A DNA stretch of 64,000 nucleotides, taken from the NCBI GenBank assembly GCA_029243395.1, contig JAQWSE010000011.1, positions 1-64,000 of the forward strand, written 5' to 3'. The notes beneath the pieces were generated by a model. It had not been told where the DNA came from. It saw nothing but the letters and a program-made list of their open reading frames with translations, and searched no databases. This document shows positions 39,614-49,299 of the stretch, piece by piece. Both the position numbers and the translations under genes were made by a program. The first letter of the stretch is position 1. Each line of letters starts with the position of its first letter. This stretch comes from Paracoccaceae bacterium (GTDB taxonomy: Bacteria; Pseudomonadota; Alphaproteobacteria; Rhodobacterales; Rhodobacteraceae).

Positions 39614-40842
39614 AGGGTAGAGGTATTTGGATAGTAATGGATGCTGTGGGAATAGGTGGTGCACCTGATGCAAGCCACTTTGGAGATTCTGGTGCTGATA
39701 CTCTGGGTAATATAGTTAAAGCCTGTGCAGCAGGGCTTGCGAACAGGGATAGGCAAGGTAAATTAAAGTTACCTAACCTAAAAAAACTAGGAATATTTGC
39801 TGCGCATGCAGAGGCAAATTCCAGCAAGTATTCCGGCTGCAGCGGAAAAAACTCGAATGCTTCCTATGCTTCTGCTACTGAAATTAGTCGAGGGAAGGAT
39901 ACACCGTCAGGTCACTGGGAATTGGCAGGAGTTCCAGTTAGCTGGGATTGGAAATATTTCAAAGACAAAGAAAAATCCTTTCCAGAAGATGCCATACGCC
40001 AAATTATGAAAGCGTGCAATTTGAATAGGATTTTGGCTAATTGCCATGCATCAGGGATCGAAATAATTAAAGAATTTGGAGAAAAACATGTCAGGACCCT
40101 TGAACCAATATTTTATACTTCTGTTGATAGTGTCGTTCAAATAGCCTGCCATGAAGAACATTTTGGTTTAAAAAAACTTTATGATCTTTGTGAAGAGTCT
40201 GCAAAAATATTTCATCCTATGATGGTAGGTAGAATCATTGCGCGCCCATTTGTTGGAAATGACAAGGAATCTTTCTATAGAACAAATAATCGTAAAGATT
40301 ATACTATCCCTCCACCTAATCGAACAGTTTGCGAACTTTTGACACGAAATGGCGGGGCTTGCCATGCTATTGGAAAAATATCAGACATTTTCGCAAAAAA
40401 GGGTATTTCAACAAGTGTGAGCGGTATGACTGATGACATGCTATTTGATGAAATGCTAAAGGCAATTAAGCTTTCTCAAGATGGTGACTTAATTTTTGCT
40501 AATTTTGTGGAATTTGACTCCCTATATGGACATAGAAGAGATGTTTCAGGTTTTGCCCTCGCTTTGGAACGGTTTGACAAGAAGATTGGAAACTTGCTAA
40601 ACTTTATTAATCCTGACGATTTTCTAATAATAACTGCAGATCATGGCAATGACCCAACTTTCAAAGGCACTGATCACACAAGAGAAAGAGTGCCAGTTTT
40701 GATGGCAGGAAATTATGCACAGTGTGGTAATCACGGGAAGATTTTTTTTTCTGACGTTGGAGCAACCATGGCATCCTATCTTGGTTTAAGGGGAGATTTA
40801 TATGGAAAGAATATTTTCAAACGTAGAAAAATGGGGAAATAA
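39610..40842 (+). CDS. deoB: Phosphopentomutase
   Basis: 410-residue alkaline-phosphatase-fold enzyme. The first metal site is [13 protein letters not shown] (Asp near residue 10). The Thr nucleophile lies in [10 protein letters not shown] (about 96-105), and the second metal cluster in [18 protein letters not shown] (about 342-359). It interconverts (deoxy)ribose-1- and -5-phosphates, feeding DeoC. It overlaps deoA by 4 bases and ends 17 bases before upp. Confidence 0.95.
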   Translation: MKGRGIWIVMDAVGIGGAPDASHFGDSGADTLGNIVKACAAGLANRDRQGKLKLPNLKKLGIFAAHAEANSSKYSGCSGKNSNASYASATEISRGKDTPSGHWELAGVPVSWDWKYFKDKEKSFPEDAIRQIMKACNLNRILANCHASGIEIIKEFGEKHVRTLEPIFYTSVDSVVQIACHEEHFGLKKLYDLCEESAKIFHPMMVGRIIARPFVGNDKESFYRTNNRKDYTIPPPNRTVCELLTRNGGACHAIGKISDIFAKKGISTSVSGMTDDMLFDEMLKAIKLSQDGDLIFANFVEFDSLYGHRRDVSGFALALERFDKKIGNLLNFINPDDFLIITADHGNDPTFKGTDHTRERVPVLMAGNYAQCGNHGKIFFSDVGATMASYLGLRGDLYGKNIFKRRKMGK

Positions 40843-40859
40843 AATTAGGAGAAAAAGGA

Positions 40860-41489
40860 ATGGAAAATCTGACAATTGTGGAACATCCGTTGGTTCAACA
40901 CAAGCTTACCAAGATGAGAAAAAAAGACACTCCCACCAATCATTTCAGGCAACTACTTAGAGAAATCAGTCTCCTTTTAGCGTATGAAATAACCCGGAAT
41001 CTTAATATGTCAGAGGTAAATGTTGAGACGCCTCTGGAAGAATTTCAAGCCCCAACCCTAGACGGGAAAAAGCTAGCTTTAATCTCTATTCTAAGAGCAG
41101 GAAACGGTCTTCTGGATGGAGTGTTAGATCTTATTCCGTCTGCACGTGTAGGTTTTGTCGGGTTATATAGAGATGAAAAGACACTAAAGCCAGTACAGTA
41201 TTATTTTAAGGTTCCAGGAGAGCTTAGTGAAAGGGTAGTAATTACCTTAGACCCTATGTTAGCGACGGGTAATTCAGCAAGTGCAGCCATTGATTTGCTC
41301 AAGGGCGCAGGTGCGAAAACAATTCGGTTTCTTTGTTTGTTAGCTGCTCCTGAAGGCGTAAAAACGTTATCTGCAGCACATCCTGATGTTCCAATAGTCA
41401 CAGCAGCTCTTGACCGTCAACTTAATGACATTGGTTACATAATGCCTGGTTTAGGAGATGCAGGAGACCGAATGTTTGGAACCAAATAA
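40860..41489 (+). CDS. upp: Uracil phosphoribosyltransferase
   Basis: 209 residues, standard Upp length. [15 protein letters not shown] (about 75-89) and the PRPP loop [15 protein letters not shown] (about 130-144) are diagnostic, and the C-terminal [11 protein letters not shown] is the conserved end of UPRT. It converts uracil and PRPP to UMP, recycling the base released by the phosphorylase step. AGGAGAAAAAGG precedes the ATG. It closes the salvage operon. Confidence 0.97.
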   Translation: MENLTIVEHPLVQHKLTKMRKKDTPTNHFRQLLREISLLLAYEITRNLNMSEVNVETPLEEFQAPTLDGKKLALISILRAGNGLLDGVLDLIPSARVGFVGLYRDEKTLKPVQYYFKVPGELSERVVITLDPMLATGNSASAAIDLLKGAGAKTIRFLCLLAAPEGVKTLSAAHPDVPIVTAALDRQLNDIGYIMPGLGDAGDRMFGTK

Positions 41490-41803
41490 GCCTGGTACTA
41501 AATTAATTCAGGATTAATTGAGAGGTGGAATACTCTGAATGAATTTCAAACTTATCCAAATATGATCAAACCTTTAAAAATTCCAGCAATAAAAATATAA
41601 GCAATCGACAACATTTTATATGGTAATTTTGGTAATAACGAAAGTTTTGAAATTAATAAAGTTTATATATTTAGTTCACGGAACTTCACACTTAACATTT
41701 TCTCCAGGAATCCCACACTTCAGAACAGTTGAAAGGATTCTCCTAAATCATCCTAGATTTGCTGAGAGGGTAAGGGCTTCAAAAAGCAAAGAACTAAACA
41801 GTG
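41490..41803. other. Intergenic region with a repeat-like segment
   Basis: 314 bases between the convergent upp and amine oxidase genes, AT-rich. No convincing gene: the 66-codon frame from 41620 has no ribosome binding site and overlaps the amine oxidase end. Bases 41739-41770 match 43312-43343, on the other side of the amine oxidase gene, at 24 of 32 positions without gaps. Confidence 0.6.
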
Positions 41804-43201
41804 TTACACTATTGAAATGATACTTTGTGCCACTTTCTGCCCCGTTAAATAAGCGCCATGAGTAGTACCTGCATACTTAAAAATTGTGTGCTCTCCACAC
41901 AAAAATAATTTATTAGAAACAGGTTTTAAAAGGTTATTGAAATCATATTCTTTACTCCTTTCCCCTACATAGGAATAAGCCCCTCTGGAGAAAGGATCTG
42001 TAAGCCAGCTAGTAGCTATAAAGCTATTTACTTTGGTAACTTTATCTTTCCAAATATTTTTTAAAACATCGAGCCCATCGTCTAATATTTCTTTTTGGGA
42101 CATGTTGTCCGCCTTCCTTGCATAATTCCCAAAAGAAAGACCCAGCAGAATATTTTCATTAGAAAAAGTACGATAATTTAGCCAATATGGCCATCTGCCC
42201 TTTTCATCAGTCATGGTTCCAAAATACTGAGTATTTTTGTCCCAGAAAGGGTCATCAAATTTCAATGCAAGTTTGGTGACTGTCCCAAAGCCTAATTTTT
42301 TTATGCTTGATAAATGTTTTGCTGGTAGATTGGGTTTAAATTCAATTTGATTTGTTTTCAGAATACCTAATGGGACGGAACAAACAATATAATCAGCTTT
42401 AAAACTCTCCTTTTCAGTATCAACATGAATTATGTCATTTCTATAGTCTATTTTATGGACGGGTGAATTTAGTTTTATATTTAAACCGACAGCAAGAGAA
42501 CTAAGAATTTTTTGATAACCAGAAGAAATGATAACATCTTCTCCTTCAAAGTATTTCATTTCATCATATAATGATGCAGAGATTTTTTCGATGGGCCCCC
42601 CAATATCAAATTCTGTATATGCTGTAGCAGCCCATTTTATTCCTTGATCAGACCATTCCTTTGAACATTCATTCACTATTGCATCATGCAAACTAAATTG
42701 ACTATTGTAAGACAGTTCATCATCAATTTTTTGAAGACAGTGGTTCCATTTGGCATCAATTTCGTCTATTTTATCTTCTTTTATTTTCCGTCCATCTCTA
42801 TCATAAACTTCTAAACTATCATCACTAGTCAAAAAATACTTTGAACCATTTCTATCAGCTAAATTCTTTATGGGATTATTGTTTGATGGTCCATGTATCC
42901 ATCCAGCCCCAAATTCAAAAGGGGCTCCCAGAGACCAATCTGTTTTTATTCTTCCGCCAACATAGTCTTTTGCTTCTATGACAAGAACACTAGCACCGTG
43001 TTTTTTCAGTAAACTAGCAGCTGATAGGCCGGATATTCCTGCTCCTACAATAATAATTTTTTTGCCACTTAAGACATGCTTATTTGTAGTCGCAGTATTC
43101 GCATTAACTTGCATGCCCTCTAATAGACCTAGTCCTACTGTCATGGCACCCAAAGTGTATAAGTTCTTTAAAACATTTCTCCTATTTAGGCTCATTGTCA
43201 T
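41804..43201 (-). CDS. Flavin monoamine oxidase family protein, Tat-exported
   Basis: 465-residue FAD-dependent amine oxidase. A twin-arginine signal (SLNRRNVLKNLYTLGAM, Arg7-Arg8) and hydrophobic stretch end near residue 35, so the folded flavoprotein goes to the periplasm. The dinucleotide site is IVGAGISGLSAA (51-62) and FEFGAGWIHGP (about 95) is the MAO/polyamine oxidase segment. The C-terminal CGEHTIFKYAGTTHGA contacts the flavin. Substrates of the family are polyamines, monoamines or amino acids. It stands alone on its strand, with unusual DNA on both sides. Confidence 0.9.
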   Translation of the reverse strand: MTMSLNRRNVLKNLYTLGAMTVGLGLLEGMQVNANTATTNKHVLSGKKIIIVGAGISGLSAASLLKKHGASVLVIEAKDYVGGRIKTDWSLGAPFEFGAGWIHGPSNNNPIKNLADRNGSKYFLTSDDSLEVYDRDGRKIKEDKIDEIDAKWNHCLQKIDDELSYNSQFSLHDAIVNECSKEWSDQGIKWAATAYTEFDIGGPIEKISASLYDEMKYFEGEDVIISSGYQKILSSLAVGLNIKLNSPVHKIDYRNDIIHVDTEKESFKADYIVCSVPLGILKTNQIEFKPNLPAKHLSSIKKLGFGTVTKLALKFDDPFWDKNTQYFGTMTDEKGRWPYWLNYRTFSNENILLGLSFGNYARKADNMSQKEILDDGLDVLKNIWKDKVTKVNSFIATSWLTDPFSRGAYSYVGERSKEYDFNNLLKPVSNKLFLCGEHTIFKYAGTTHGAYLTGQKVAQSIISIV

Positions 43202-43560
43202 ATCTCACATAAGTTTGAATTCTTTTTCATACTTGGCAAAACTATTTTATTTTACGAACAAAAACAATCGATTGATGCTATTTTTATGCTAATCACCACA
43301 ACCGATACCGCTCTCCTGGAGCTCCCTAAAGTTACTGAGAGGGCATTTGTGGTTAGGATAAGGATCTCCTAAAACCCACACCCTAATCCAAGTAAGTATA
43401 ATTGTTTACATATTTGACTTAGAAAAAGCAGTAAGATCTGATATTTTGCTGCTTACACAGTTTGCTTAACAAGGGATTTAAGTTTAAAAGCTTTAGTTTA
43501 ATGCAAATTTTTATAGTTATTTTTTTGATTTATTGGGTTAGTTAAAAATTAGGAGAGCAA
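43202..43560. other. Structured intergenic region upstream of two divergent genes
   Basis: 359 bases between divergent starts. One fold pairs ACCACAA (43295-43301) with TTGTGGT (43347-43353), with CTCTC/GAGAG (43311-43315 / 43337-43341) inside it. A second fold pairs GTGGTTAGGA (43349-43358) with TCCTAA and CCAC (43367-43379). Both use 43349-43353, so they exclude each other. No U-run follows on either strand and I recognise no known riboswitch. The segment 43312-43343 resembles 41739-41770. Confidence 0.45.
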
Positions 43561-44871
43561 ATGTTTCTTTATAATGCTGTATTAGAGAGGGCAGATGCGA
43601 ACGACCCAGTCCTGGTCTGCCTTATTGGTGCGGGTAAGTTTGGAAGCATGTTTTTATCTCAGGTCCCAACAACACCAGGTTTAGAGGTTATAGCTATTAT
43701 TGATCTAGATCCTGAACGGGCAAAAAAAACTTGTTTGCAAGTTGGGTGGCCAACCAATTTGATTGCTCGAACTACCTTCAGTGACGACATCAATGAAATA
43801 AGCTCAAAGCAGGCAATTGATGTCATGGTTGAAGCAACAGGTAACCCAATTGCAGGAATTTCTCATGCTTTATTTTCAATTAAGAATGGTTGGCATACTG
43901 TCATGGTTAATGTTGAGGCAGATGTCTTAGCTGGTGCGTATTTATCAAAATTAGCACAAGCAGACGGTTTAGTATATTCCATGGCATATGGTGATCAACC
44001 GGCACTGACGTGCGAATTAGTTGAGTGGGCAAGAAGTATTGGATTTGATATTGTTGCTGCTGGGAAAGGTACAAAGTATTTACCCGCATACCATTCATCA
44101 ACCCCGGACACAGTGTGGGATTATTATGGGTTAAGTTCTGCTGAGGCAGCTGATGCCGGAATGAACAGTCAAATGTTTAACTCTTTTCTTGATGGAACAA
44201 AGTCAGGGTTGGAAATGGCAGCAATAGCCAATGCTACAAATCTTCAAGCTCCTGAAGACGGATTACTTTTCCCACCAGCGGGTGTTGATGAACTGGCCAA
44301 TGTTCTTAGACCAAAGTCAATGGGTGGATTTCTTGAAAGAAAAGGGCAAGTTGAAGTCGTGTCTTCTCTCAAACGTAACGGCTGCAAAGTTTTTGGAGAC
44401 TTACGCTGGGGTGTCTATGTCGTGATTGAGGCCACTAATGACTACACCGCTAGATGCTTTAAGGAGTATGGTATGAATACTGATGAGTCTGGCCGTTTTT
44501 CAGCCATGTATAAACCATTTCATCTAATCGGACTCGAACTTAATGTTTCAATTTTTTCTGCTGCGTTACTTAATAAACCAACGGGTTCAACTCAAAATTT
44601 TCAAGCTGATGTGATAGCCACAGCAAAAAGGGAACTAGCCTCTGGAGAAATCTTAGATGGAGAAGGGGGATACATGGTTTGGGGTAAACTAGTTTCTGCA
44701 AAAAAATCGGTAGCTATTGGTGGCCTTCCCATAGGGCTCACCAGTGGATTAAAACTTAAGAGAAGGATAAGTTCGGGTAGTCCTGTTTTATGGAGTGACA
44801 TTGAGTTTGATAATTCTTTAGAGGTTTTTAAAATTCGCAAGAATATGGAAAATGAATTCAAATTGGGCTAG
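43561..44871 (+). CDS. NAD(P)-binding oxidoreductase with C-terminal SAF domain
   Basis: 436 residues with AGGAG seven bases before the ATG. The N-terminal Rossmann unit is LIGAGKFGSMF (21-31), followed by a homoserine-dehydrogenase-like segment DVMVEATGNP (about 88-97). The last about 80 residues (from LASGEILDGEGGYMVWG) form an SAF-type domain, the fold also found in FlgA and sialic acid synthase, which is why such proteins are often misnamed FlgA-like. Members act in sugar-acid or amino-acid catabolism; the substrate here is unknown. Probably driven from the structured 359-base region upstream. Confidence 0.8.
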   Translation: MFLYNAVLERADANDPVLVCLIGAGKFGSMFLSQVPTTPGLEVIAIIDLDPERAKKTCLQVGWPTNLIARTTFSDDINEISSKQAIDVMVEATGNPIAGISHALFSIKNGWHTVMVNVEADVLAGAYLSKLAQADGLVYSMAYGDQPALTCELVEWARSIGFDIVAAGKGTKYLPAYHSSTPDTVWDYYGLSSAEAADAGMNSQMFNSFLDGTKSGLEMAAIANATNLQAPEDGLLFPPAGVDELANVLRPKSMGGFLERKGQVEVVSSLKRNGCKVFGDLRWGVYVVIEATNDYTARCFKEYGMNTDESGRFSAMYKPFHLIGLELNVSIFSAALLNKPTGSTQNFQADVIATAKRELASGEILDGEGGYMVWGKLVSAKKSVAIGGLPIGLTSGLKLKRRISSGSPVLWSDIEFDNSLEVFKIRKNMENEFKLG

Positions 44872-45107
44872 CATTTTACTTTTTTGGTCATCTGAACTGA
44901 GCAAAAGAAAAAAGATATTTCACAAAAATTTCTTTAAGTTAGACTTAAACATTTTACGAAGCTGCCACGAAAAAAAATATCAATTGCTAAGTTTTCAATT
45001 CTCCAAAAAAATACCTTGAACCAAGTAAGCTGTTCTACAGTCATCTATTTAGTTTTTCATAGAATTTTGAGTAATCTATGATGCAATTATAGAGCTCTCC
45101 AATAAAA

Positions 45108-46235
45108 CTACCATCCATTGAAACGGTTCCATATTTTTATTGACTCGTCCTCATTGTTCACAACATGATAACAACTATGAGCTGCAGCTGTAGCACAAGC
45201 GTGGTTAGGAAGAATTCGTAGAAGATCTCCAGGTTTGAGGTTTGGAAGCTTAGCATCACTTCCTTCCCGAACTTGAATGATTCCATGCTCTTGCTGAACA
45301 TTGGTTACAATTAAATCATCAATTAATTCACCATTTTCATTACATACCTGACCATAACCATAATCAATTTCTTGAGAAGATGTTCCTCGATCCCGTGATA
45401 AAGCCATCCAACCGGAATCAACTATAATAGCATCAATTTCTCTATTAATACTAATAACCGTGGTTAGAACAGAAAGCGCAATTTCATTTAATTCACACAC
45501 GCCTACACCTGATTGAACTAGGTCAAAAAAAATAAATACGCCAGCTCTTAATTCTGTAATTCCTATATTTTTGCAGCCTGATAATGCAGTTGGAGTTGAT
45601 CCGATAGTTACTAGTTCACAATTAATACCAGCTTTTTGAATTATCTCTGCAGCCATCAGCGTTTGGTCAGCTTCATTTTTTGCACAATTATTTATATCTT
45701 TTTCGTTAGATAAACCATAACTTTCCCCAGCATGGGACATTACACCTCTAAATAGGTCAAACTCATCTAGACATTCACTAATTTTAATAAGTTGTTCATT
45801 TGCGTAAGGTCGAACACCTGACCTATGTCCATCAAGATCTAATTCTATTACAGCAGTTATTCTGTTTCCTGTATTTTTGTAAAAAGCAACTAACTCTTGT
45901 GCTGTTGAAATATTATCAACTGAAACTGTTATTTTACAACTATTCGACAAATTTTTTGCTATTCGGTCTAATTTGTTTGGAACAATTGCAACAGAATAAA
46001 GAAAATCATTAATCCCACTGCTTTTTAACTGTTCTAATTCTTCTATAGTTGACACCATTGCACGCAGACCAAATTCTTTGACCAGTATCTTTGTTATTTC
46101 AAGACATTTGGCAGTCTTCAAATGCGGTCGAAAATCAATTTTATGCTTTGAAACAATTGATTTAATTTTTCTTATATTATCATTAAGTTTGCCTCTATCC
46201 AAAATAAGGCACGGGGTAAATAAATCTTTCAACAT
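45108..46235 (-). CDS. DSD1-family PLP enzyme (D-serine dehydratase / D-threonine aldolase type)
   Basis: 375 residues, fold-type III with an alanine-racemase-like barrel. TPCLILDRGKLNDNI is the family start and the PLP lysine is in FRPHLKTAKC (Lys40). The C-terminal ILPNHACATAAAH (about residue 340) supplies the His and Cys zinc ligands seen in eukaryotic-type D-serine dehydratase and threo-3-hydroxyaspartate dehydratase; D-threonine aldolases carry a different metal pair. A D-hydroxy-amino acid dehydratase is therefore the better guess. It is monocistronic; 236 bases to the convergent neighbour hold no gene. Confidence 0.85.
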   Translation of the reverse strand: MLKDLFTPCLILDRGKLNDNIRKIKSIVSKHKIDFRPHLKTAKCLEITKILVKEFGLRAMVSTIEELEQLKSSGINDFLYSVAIVPNKLDRIAKNLSNSCKITVSVDNISTAQELVAFYKNTGNRITAVIELDLDGHRSGVRPYANEQLIKISECLDEFDLFRGVMSHAGESYGLSNEKDINNCAKNEADQTLMAAEIIQKAGINCELVTIGSTPTALSGCKNIGITELRAGVFIFFDLVQSGVGVCELNEIALSVLTTVISINREIDAIIVDSGWMALSRDRGTSSQEIDYGYGQVCNENGELIDDLIVTNVQQEHGIIQVREGSDAKLPNLKPGDLLRILPNHACATAAAHSCYHVVNNEDESIKIWNRFNGW

Positions 46236-46367
46236 TTAATTATTAAGTTGTCCTATGATTGTTATACTTCGAAACTGCTTGACACTAAGATTAATAAAAC
46301 GAAAGCTTATAATAAGAAATTAATCTATACAAATTTATATGTTATGATTTTTTACAGAGATTCTTAA

Positions 46368-46735
46368 GGATTATCTGATAAAATAGAAGAATGGCCGGAT
46401 CATATTTCTGGAGGGCAGAAGCAAAGATTAGCTATAGCCAGATCTTTGGCTATGGATCCTATATTAATGCTACTTGATGAGCCAACCTCTGCACTGGATC
46501 CAGAACTTGTGGGTGAGGTTCTGTCGGTTTTAAGGAGGTTAGTAAATAATGGAATGACAATGTTAATAGTTACTCATGAATTAGGTTTTGCTTCTAAATT
46601 TGGCGATCGAATAGTGTTTATGGATGGTGGCGAAATTATTGAAGAAGGAGTTCCAAAAAAAATTCTTAGCACACCTAAAACTCAAAGGTAAAAATGTTTT
46701 TAGAAAAACTTAATATTACTTCTTTTAAACAATAG
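46368..46735 (+). pseudogene. Remnant of an amino-acid ABC transporter ATPase (GlnQ type)
   Basis: Only the C-terminal half of a polar amino-acid ABC ATPase remains. The frame, open from 46368 after a stop at 46365, encodes the signature HISGGQKQRLAIARSLAM, Walker B LLDEPTSALDP and the switch His in IVTHELGFA. The whole N-terminal half with Walker A is gone and no start codon with a ribosome binding site is present. Near the end a stop at 46689 interrupts TPKTQR, but the natural continuation KMFLEKL is found in another frame (46691-46732), so a frameshift also hit the tail. It directly precedes the ureohydrolase gene. Confidence 0.85.
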
Positions 46736-46788
46736 GAAAAATTTTTAAATCTATTTAAACAAAATATAAAAAAGATAGGGAAAAAAAT

Positions 46789-47748
46789 ATGGCAAATAAG
46801 CTTAGCATACCACCAAAAAAAGAATTTCAGAGTTTTCATGACTTTCCAATAGTAACTGATTTAGATAATCTTGAAGCTGATATAGCATTTTTAGGCATTC
46901 CTTTTGGGGACCCTTATTCTATGGGTGAAGCCAGTAATGACCAGTGTACGGCTCCAACTCATATAAGGAGATACTGTGAAAGATCTCTGCGGGGACTTGA
47001 TAGGTACGATTTTGATATTGGCGGAACACTTTTAAATGGAGAGGATATCAAAGTTGTTGATTGTGGCGATGTTATAGGGGAGGCGAAAGATGTGGCGGGA
47101 AATCATGACCGTTCTGAACAAGCAGTCAGAAAAGTTTTGTCTTCTGGTGCTTTGCCTATCATTCTGGGTGGTGACCACGCAATTCCTATTCCCGTTTTCA
47201 GAGCTTTTGAAAATCATGGACCCATTACATTAGTTCAGGTAGACGCTCATATTGACTGGAGAGATGTTTTTCATGGAGTAAGCTATGGTCTATCAAGTGT
47301 AATCAGAAGAGCTTCAGAAATGGATCATATTAACGAAATTTTTCAGATAGGGCTGCGTTCAGCCGGAAGCGCCAGACCAGAGGAAAGAGAAGCTGCTCTT
47401 GATTATGGTGCAAATTTAATTACTGATATGGAGCTCCAAGAAGTTGGCATGAAAGCTATCTTAGACAGAATACCAGATGGTCAAAATTATTATCTGACGA
47501 TAGATGCTGATGGTGTTGACCCGACTATTATGCCCGCAGTTGCTGGTCCTGCTCCAGGTGGAGTAAATTATTCACAAATGAGGACACTTATTCAAGGTTT
47601 AGTTAAGAAGGGCAAAGTTTTAGGAATGGATATTGTTGAAATAACTCCAAGCAAGGATATTCATGGTATCACTGCAATAACTGCAGGAAGGTTTATTTGC
47701 AATTTGATTGGTACTGCAGTAAGGGCTGGGTACTTTGATAGAAAATAG
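46789..47748 (+). CDS. Agmatinase-like ureohydrolase
   Basis: 319 residues of the arginase/agmatinase family. Mn2+ ligands are His130 in LGGDHAIPIP, Asp152, His154 and Asp156 in VDAHIDWRD, and Asp239 and Asp241 in TIDADGVDP. The family hydrolyses guanidino compounds to urea and an amine. The substrate loop differs from textbook agmatinase (HIDWRD in place of HTDTYD, then VFHGVSYGLSS), so guanidino acids or other guanidines are equally possible. AGGGA lies about a dozen bases before the ATG. The MmgE/PrpD gene follows after 51 bases, suggesting joint use. Confidence 0.87.
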   Translation: MANKLSIPPKKEFQSFHDFPIVTDLDNLEADIAFLGIPFGDPYSMGEASNDQCTAPTHIRRYCERSLRGLDRYDFDIGGTLLNGEDIKVVDCGDVIGEAKDVAGNHDRSEQAVRKVLSSGALPIILGGDHAIPIPVFRAFENHGPITLVQVDAHIDWRDVFHGVSYGLSSVIRRASEMDHINEIFQIGLRSAGSARPEEREAALDYGANLITDMELQEVGMKAILDRIPDGQNYYLTIDADGVDPTIMPAVAGPAPGGVNYSQMRTLIQGLVKKGKVLGMDIVEITPSKDIHGITAITAGRFICNLIGTAVRAGYFDRK

Positions 47749-47799
47749 TTGTCTTGAAACTCATTTGGAACCCTGTTTATTTTAAATGCTGGATACTTA

Positions 47800-49164
47800 A
47801 TGAAATCTGAAAAGCTGGTCATACAAAATCTTGCAAAAGGGATCCTTGATTTGGATTCAATCAAACTCCCCGAGAATGTGACGAGCATCGCTAAACAGTT
47901 AATAATTGATGTTACAGGGGTGATCATAGCAGGATCATGTACAAAATCAGCGCGTTCCATGTGTGATGTGGCATCAGAAGTTTATTCACCTGGGAGTTGT
48001 AATGTTCTTGGACGAAACAAGTACTTTAATCCCTCAGGCGCTGCATTTGTAAATGGAGCATCGGCACACGCTCTTGAATTTGATGACAATTGCTATGCGG
48101 GAGTTGTTCATGGTTCAGCTGTAGTTTTTCCGGCTGTTTTAGCTTTTGCTCAACATCAATCATTGTCTGGAAAGGATTTATTGAAAAGTTTCATTGTTGG
48201 CTTAGAAATAGAATTTGCGGTAGCTAAGGCTTTTTCAAATAGTATTTATGACAAGGGTTGGTGGACAACTTCTGTGCTTGGATCAATTGGAAGTGCTGCA
48301 GGAGTAGCCTCTTTAGCTAAACTTAAAATTGATGAAATTGAGAATGCTCTTTCATTAGCAATATCGGGTATTGGTGCAACAAGAGCCGTTCGTGGAACAA
48401 ATGCAAAGCACTATTATTGCGGACGTGCTTCAGAAAATGGAATTATTTCTACAAGTCTGGCAATAAAAGGAGGGGAAGGACCCTTAAATGTTTTTGAAGA
48501 TAGAAATGGTCTAATTTCTGTTCTCAATGATAAAATTTTTAAACATTCATTTGTAAAGAATATTGGTAAAGAATTTGGCTTATTAGAACCGGGCGTAGAT
48601 ATAAAAAAATATCCTGTTTGCTATGCGAGTCACTCAGCTGCAGATGGAGTAAAGGCCATTGTAAAGTCTAACAATATTTCTTTTGAAAATGTAGATGAAG
48701 TAATCGCAACAGTTCCACCAATAATTGCTTCAAATCTTACTTTCCAAAACCCAAAAACAGCAAAAGAAGCCCAATTTAGTTTAGAATTTGCCATTGCTAT
48801 GATTTTGAAGTTTGGAGAAATTTCATTAGAGCATTTAAGTAAGCACTACATAATGGATTCGGATATTCAAAACTTGATGGCTAAAGTCAAAATGCGTGTA
48901 AGTGAACTTCCAAAAGATACTAAATATACCGAAAAAATTTGCCCTGAATGGGCAAATATAGAGTTATATTCTAAAAATGGGGAATGCCATAAAATATTTG
49001 TGGGAGCACCACTGGGTTCCTCTATCAATCCTCTGTCGGAAGAAATGCTTTACAACAAATTTTTTTCATGTGTGAAATTCTCTAAAATGCAATTAGATAT
49101 AAAATCCTCTTATGAAAAACTTTTAAATATTGAAAAGATAAATAATTGTCAGGAATTATTTTAA
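47800..49164 (+). CDS. MmgE/PrpD family protein
   Basis: 454 residues of the MmgE/PrpD family (2-methylcitrate and aconitate-type dehydratases/decarboxylases). The segment GASAHALEFDDNCYAGVVHGSAVVFPA (about 86-112) carries the conserved Asp-Asp and His of the family active site. The C-terminal lid domain (from about 270) begins near YPVCYASHSAADG. Typical enzymes dehydrate or isomerise tricarboxylic acids; since the propionate locus here is of the methylmalonyl type, this copy is more likely catabolic for another hydroxy-acid. It ends 135 bases before the convergent amidase gene, at the point where base composition changes. Confidence 0.85.
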   Translation: MKSEKLVIQNLAKGILDLDSIKLPENVTSIAKQLIIDVTGVIIAGSCTKSARSMCDVASEVYSPGSCNVLGRNKYFNPSGAAFVNGASAHALEFDDNCYAGVVHGSAVVFPAVLAFAQHQSLSGKDLLKSFIVGLEIEFAVAKAFSNSIYDKGWWTTSVLGSIGSAAGVASLAKLKIDEIENALSLAISGIGATRAVRGTNAKHYYCGRASENGIISTSLAIKGGEGPLNVFEDRNGLISVLNDKIFKHSFVKNIGKEFGLLEPGVDIKKYPVCYASHSAADGVKAIVKSNNISFENVDEVIATVPPIIASNLTFQNPKTAKEAQFSLEFAIAMILKFGEISLEHLSKHYIMDSDIQNLMAKVKMRVSELPKDTKYTEKICPEWANIELYSKNGECHKIFVGAPLGSSINPLSEEMLYNKFFSCVKFSKMQLDIKSSYEKLLNIEKINNCQELF

Positions 49165-49299
49165 TTAATGTCATCAGAAGGGTGAGAAATGCAACATTGT
49201 GTTGGCTTCTAGTAGAGATCAACCCTCTCCTGAACATATGAGAAGTTCAGTTGGTTACATCAGCATAGAATGCCGCCTATACAGGACTAAATACGTATT

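Noticed and set aside
41620-41820. 66-codon plus-strand frame after upp
   Set aside because: No ribosome binding site, overlaps the amine oxidase 3' end, no recognised family; kept only as a repeat-bearing segment.
43295-43379. TPP riboswitch suggested by the CTGAGA element
   Set aside because: The remaining conserved TPP blocks and arm order are missing, and no thiamine gene follows.
46279-46320. TTGACA ... TATAAT promoter before the ABC ATPase remnant
   Set aside because: The two boxes are 23 bases apart, too far for a sigma70 promoter.
49230-49250. CTGAAC/GTTCAG hairpin as bidirectional terminator
   Set aside because: Six pairs with a 9-base loop and no T-run on either strand; possible but not supported.
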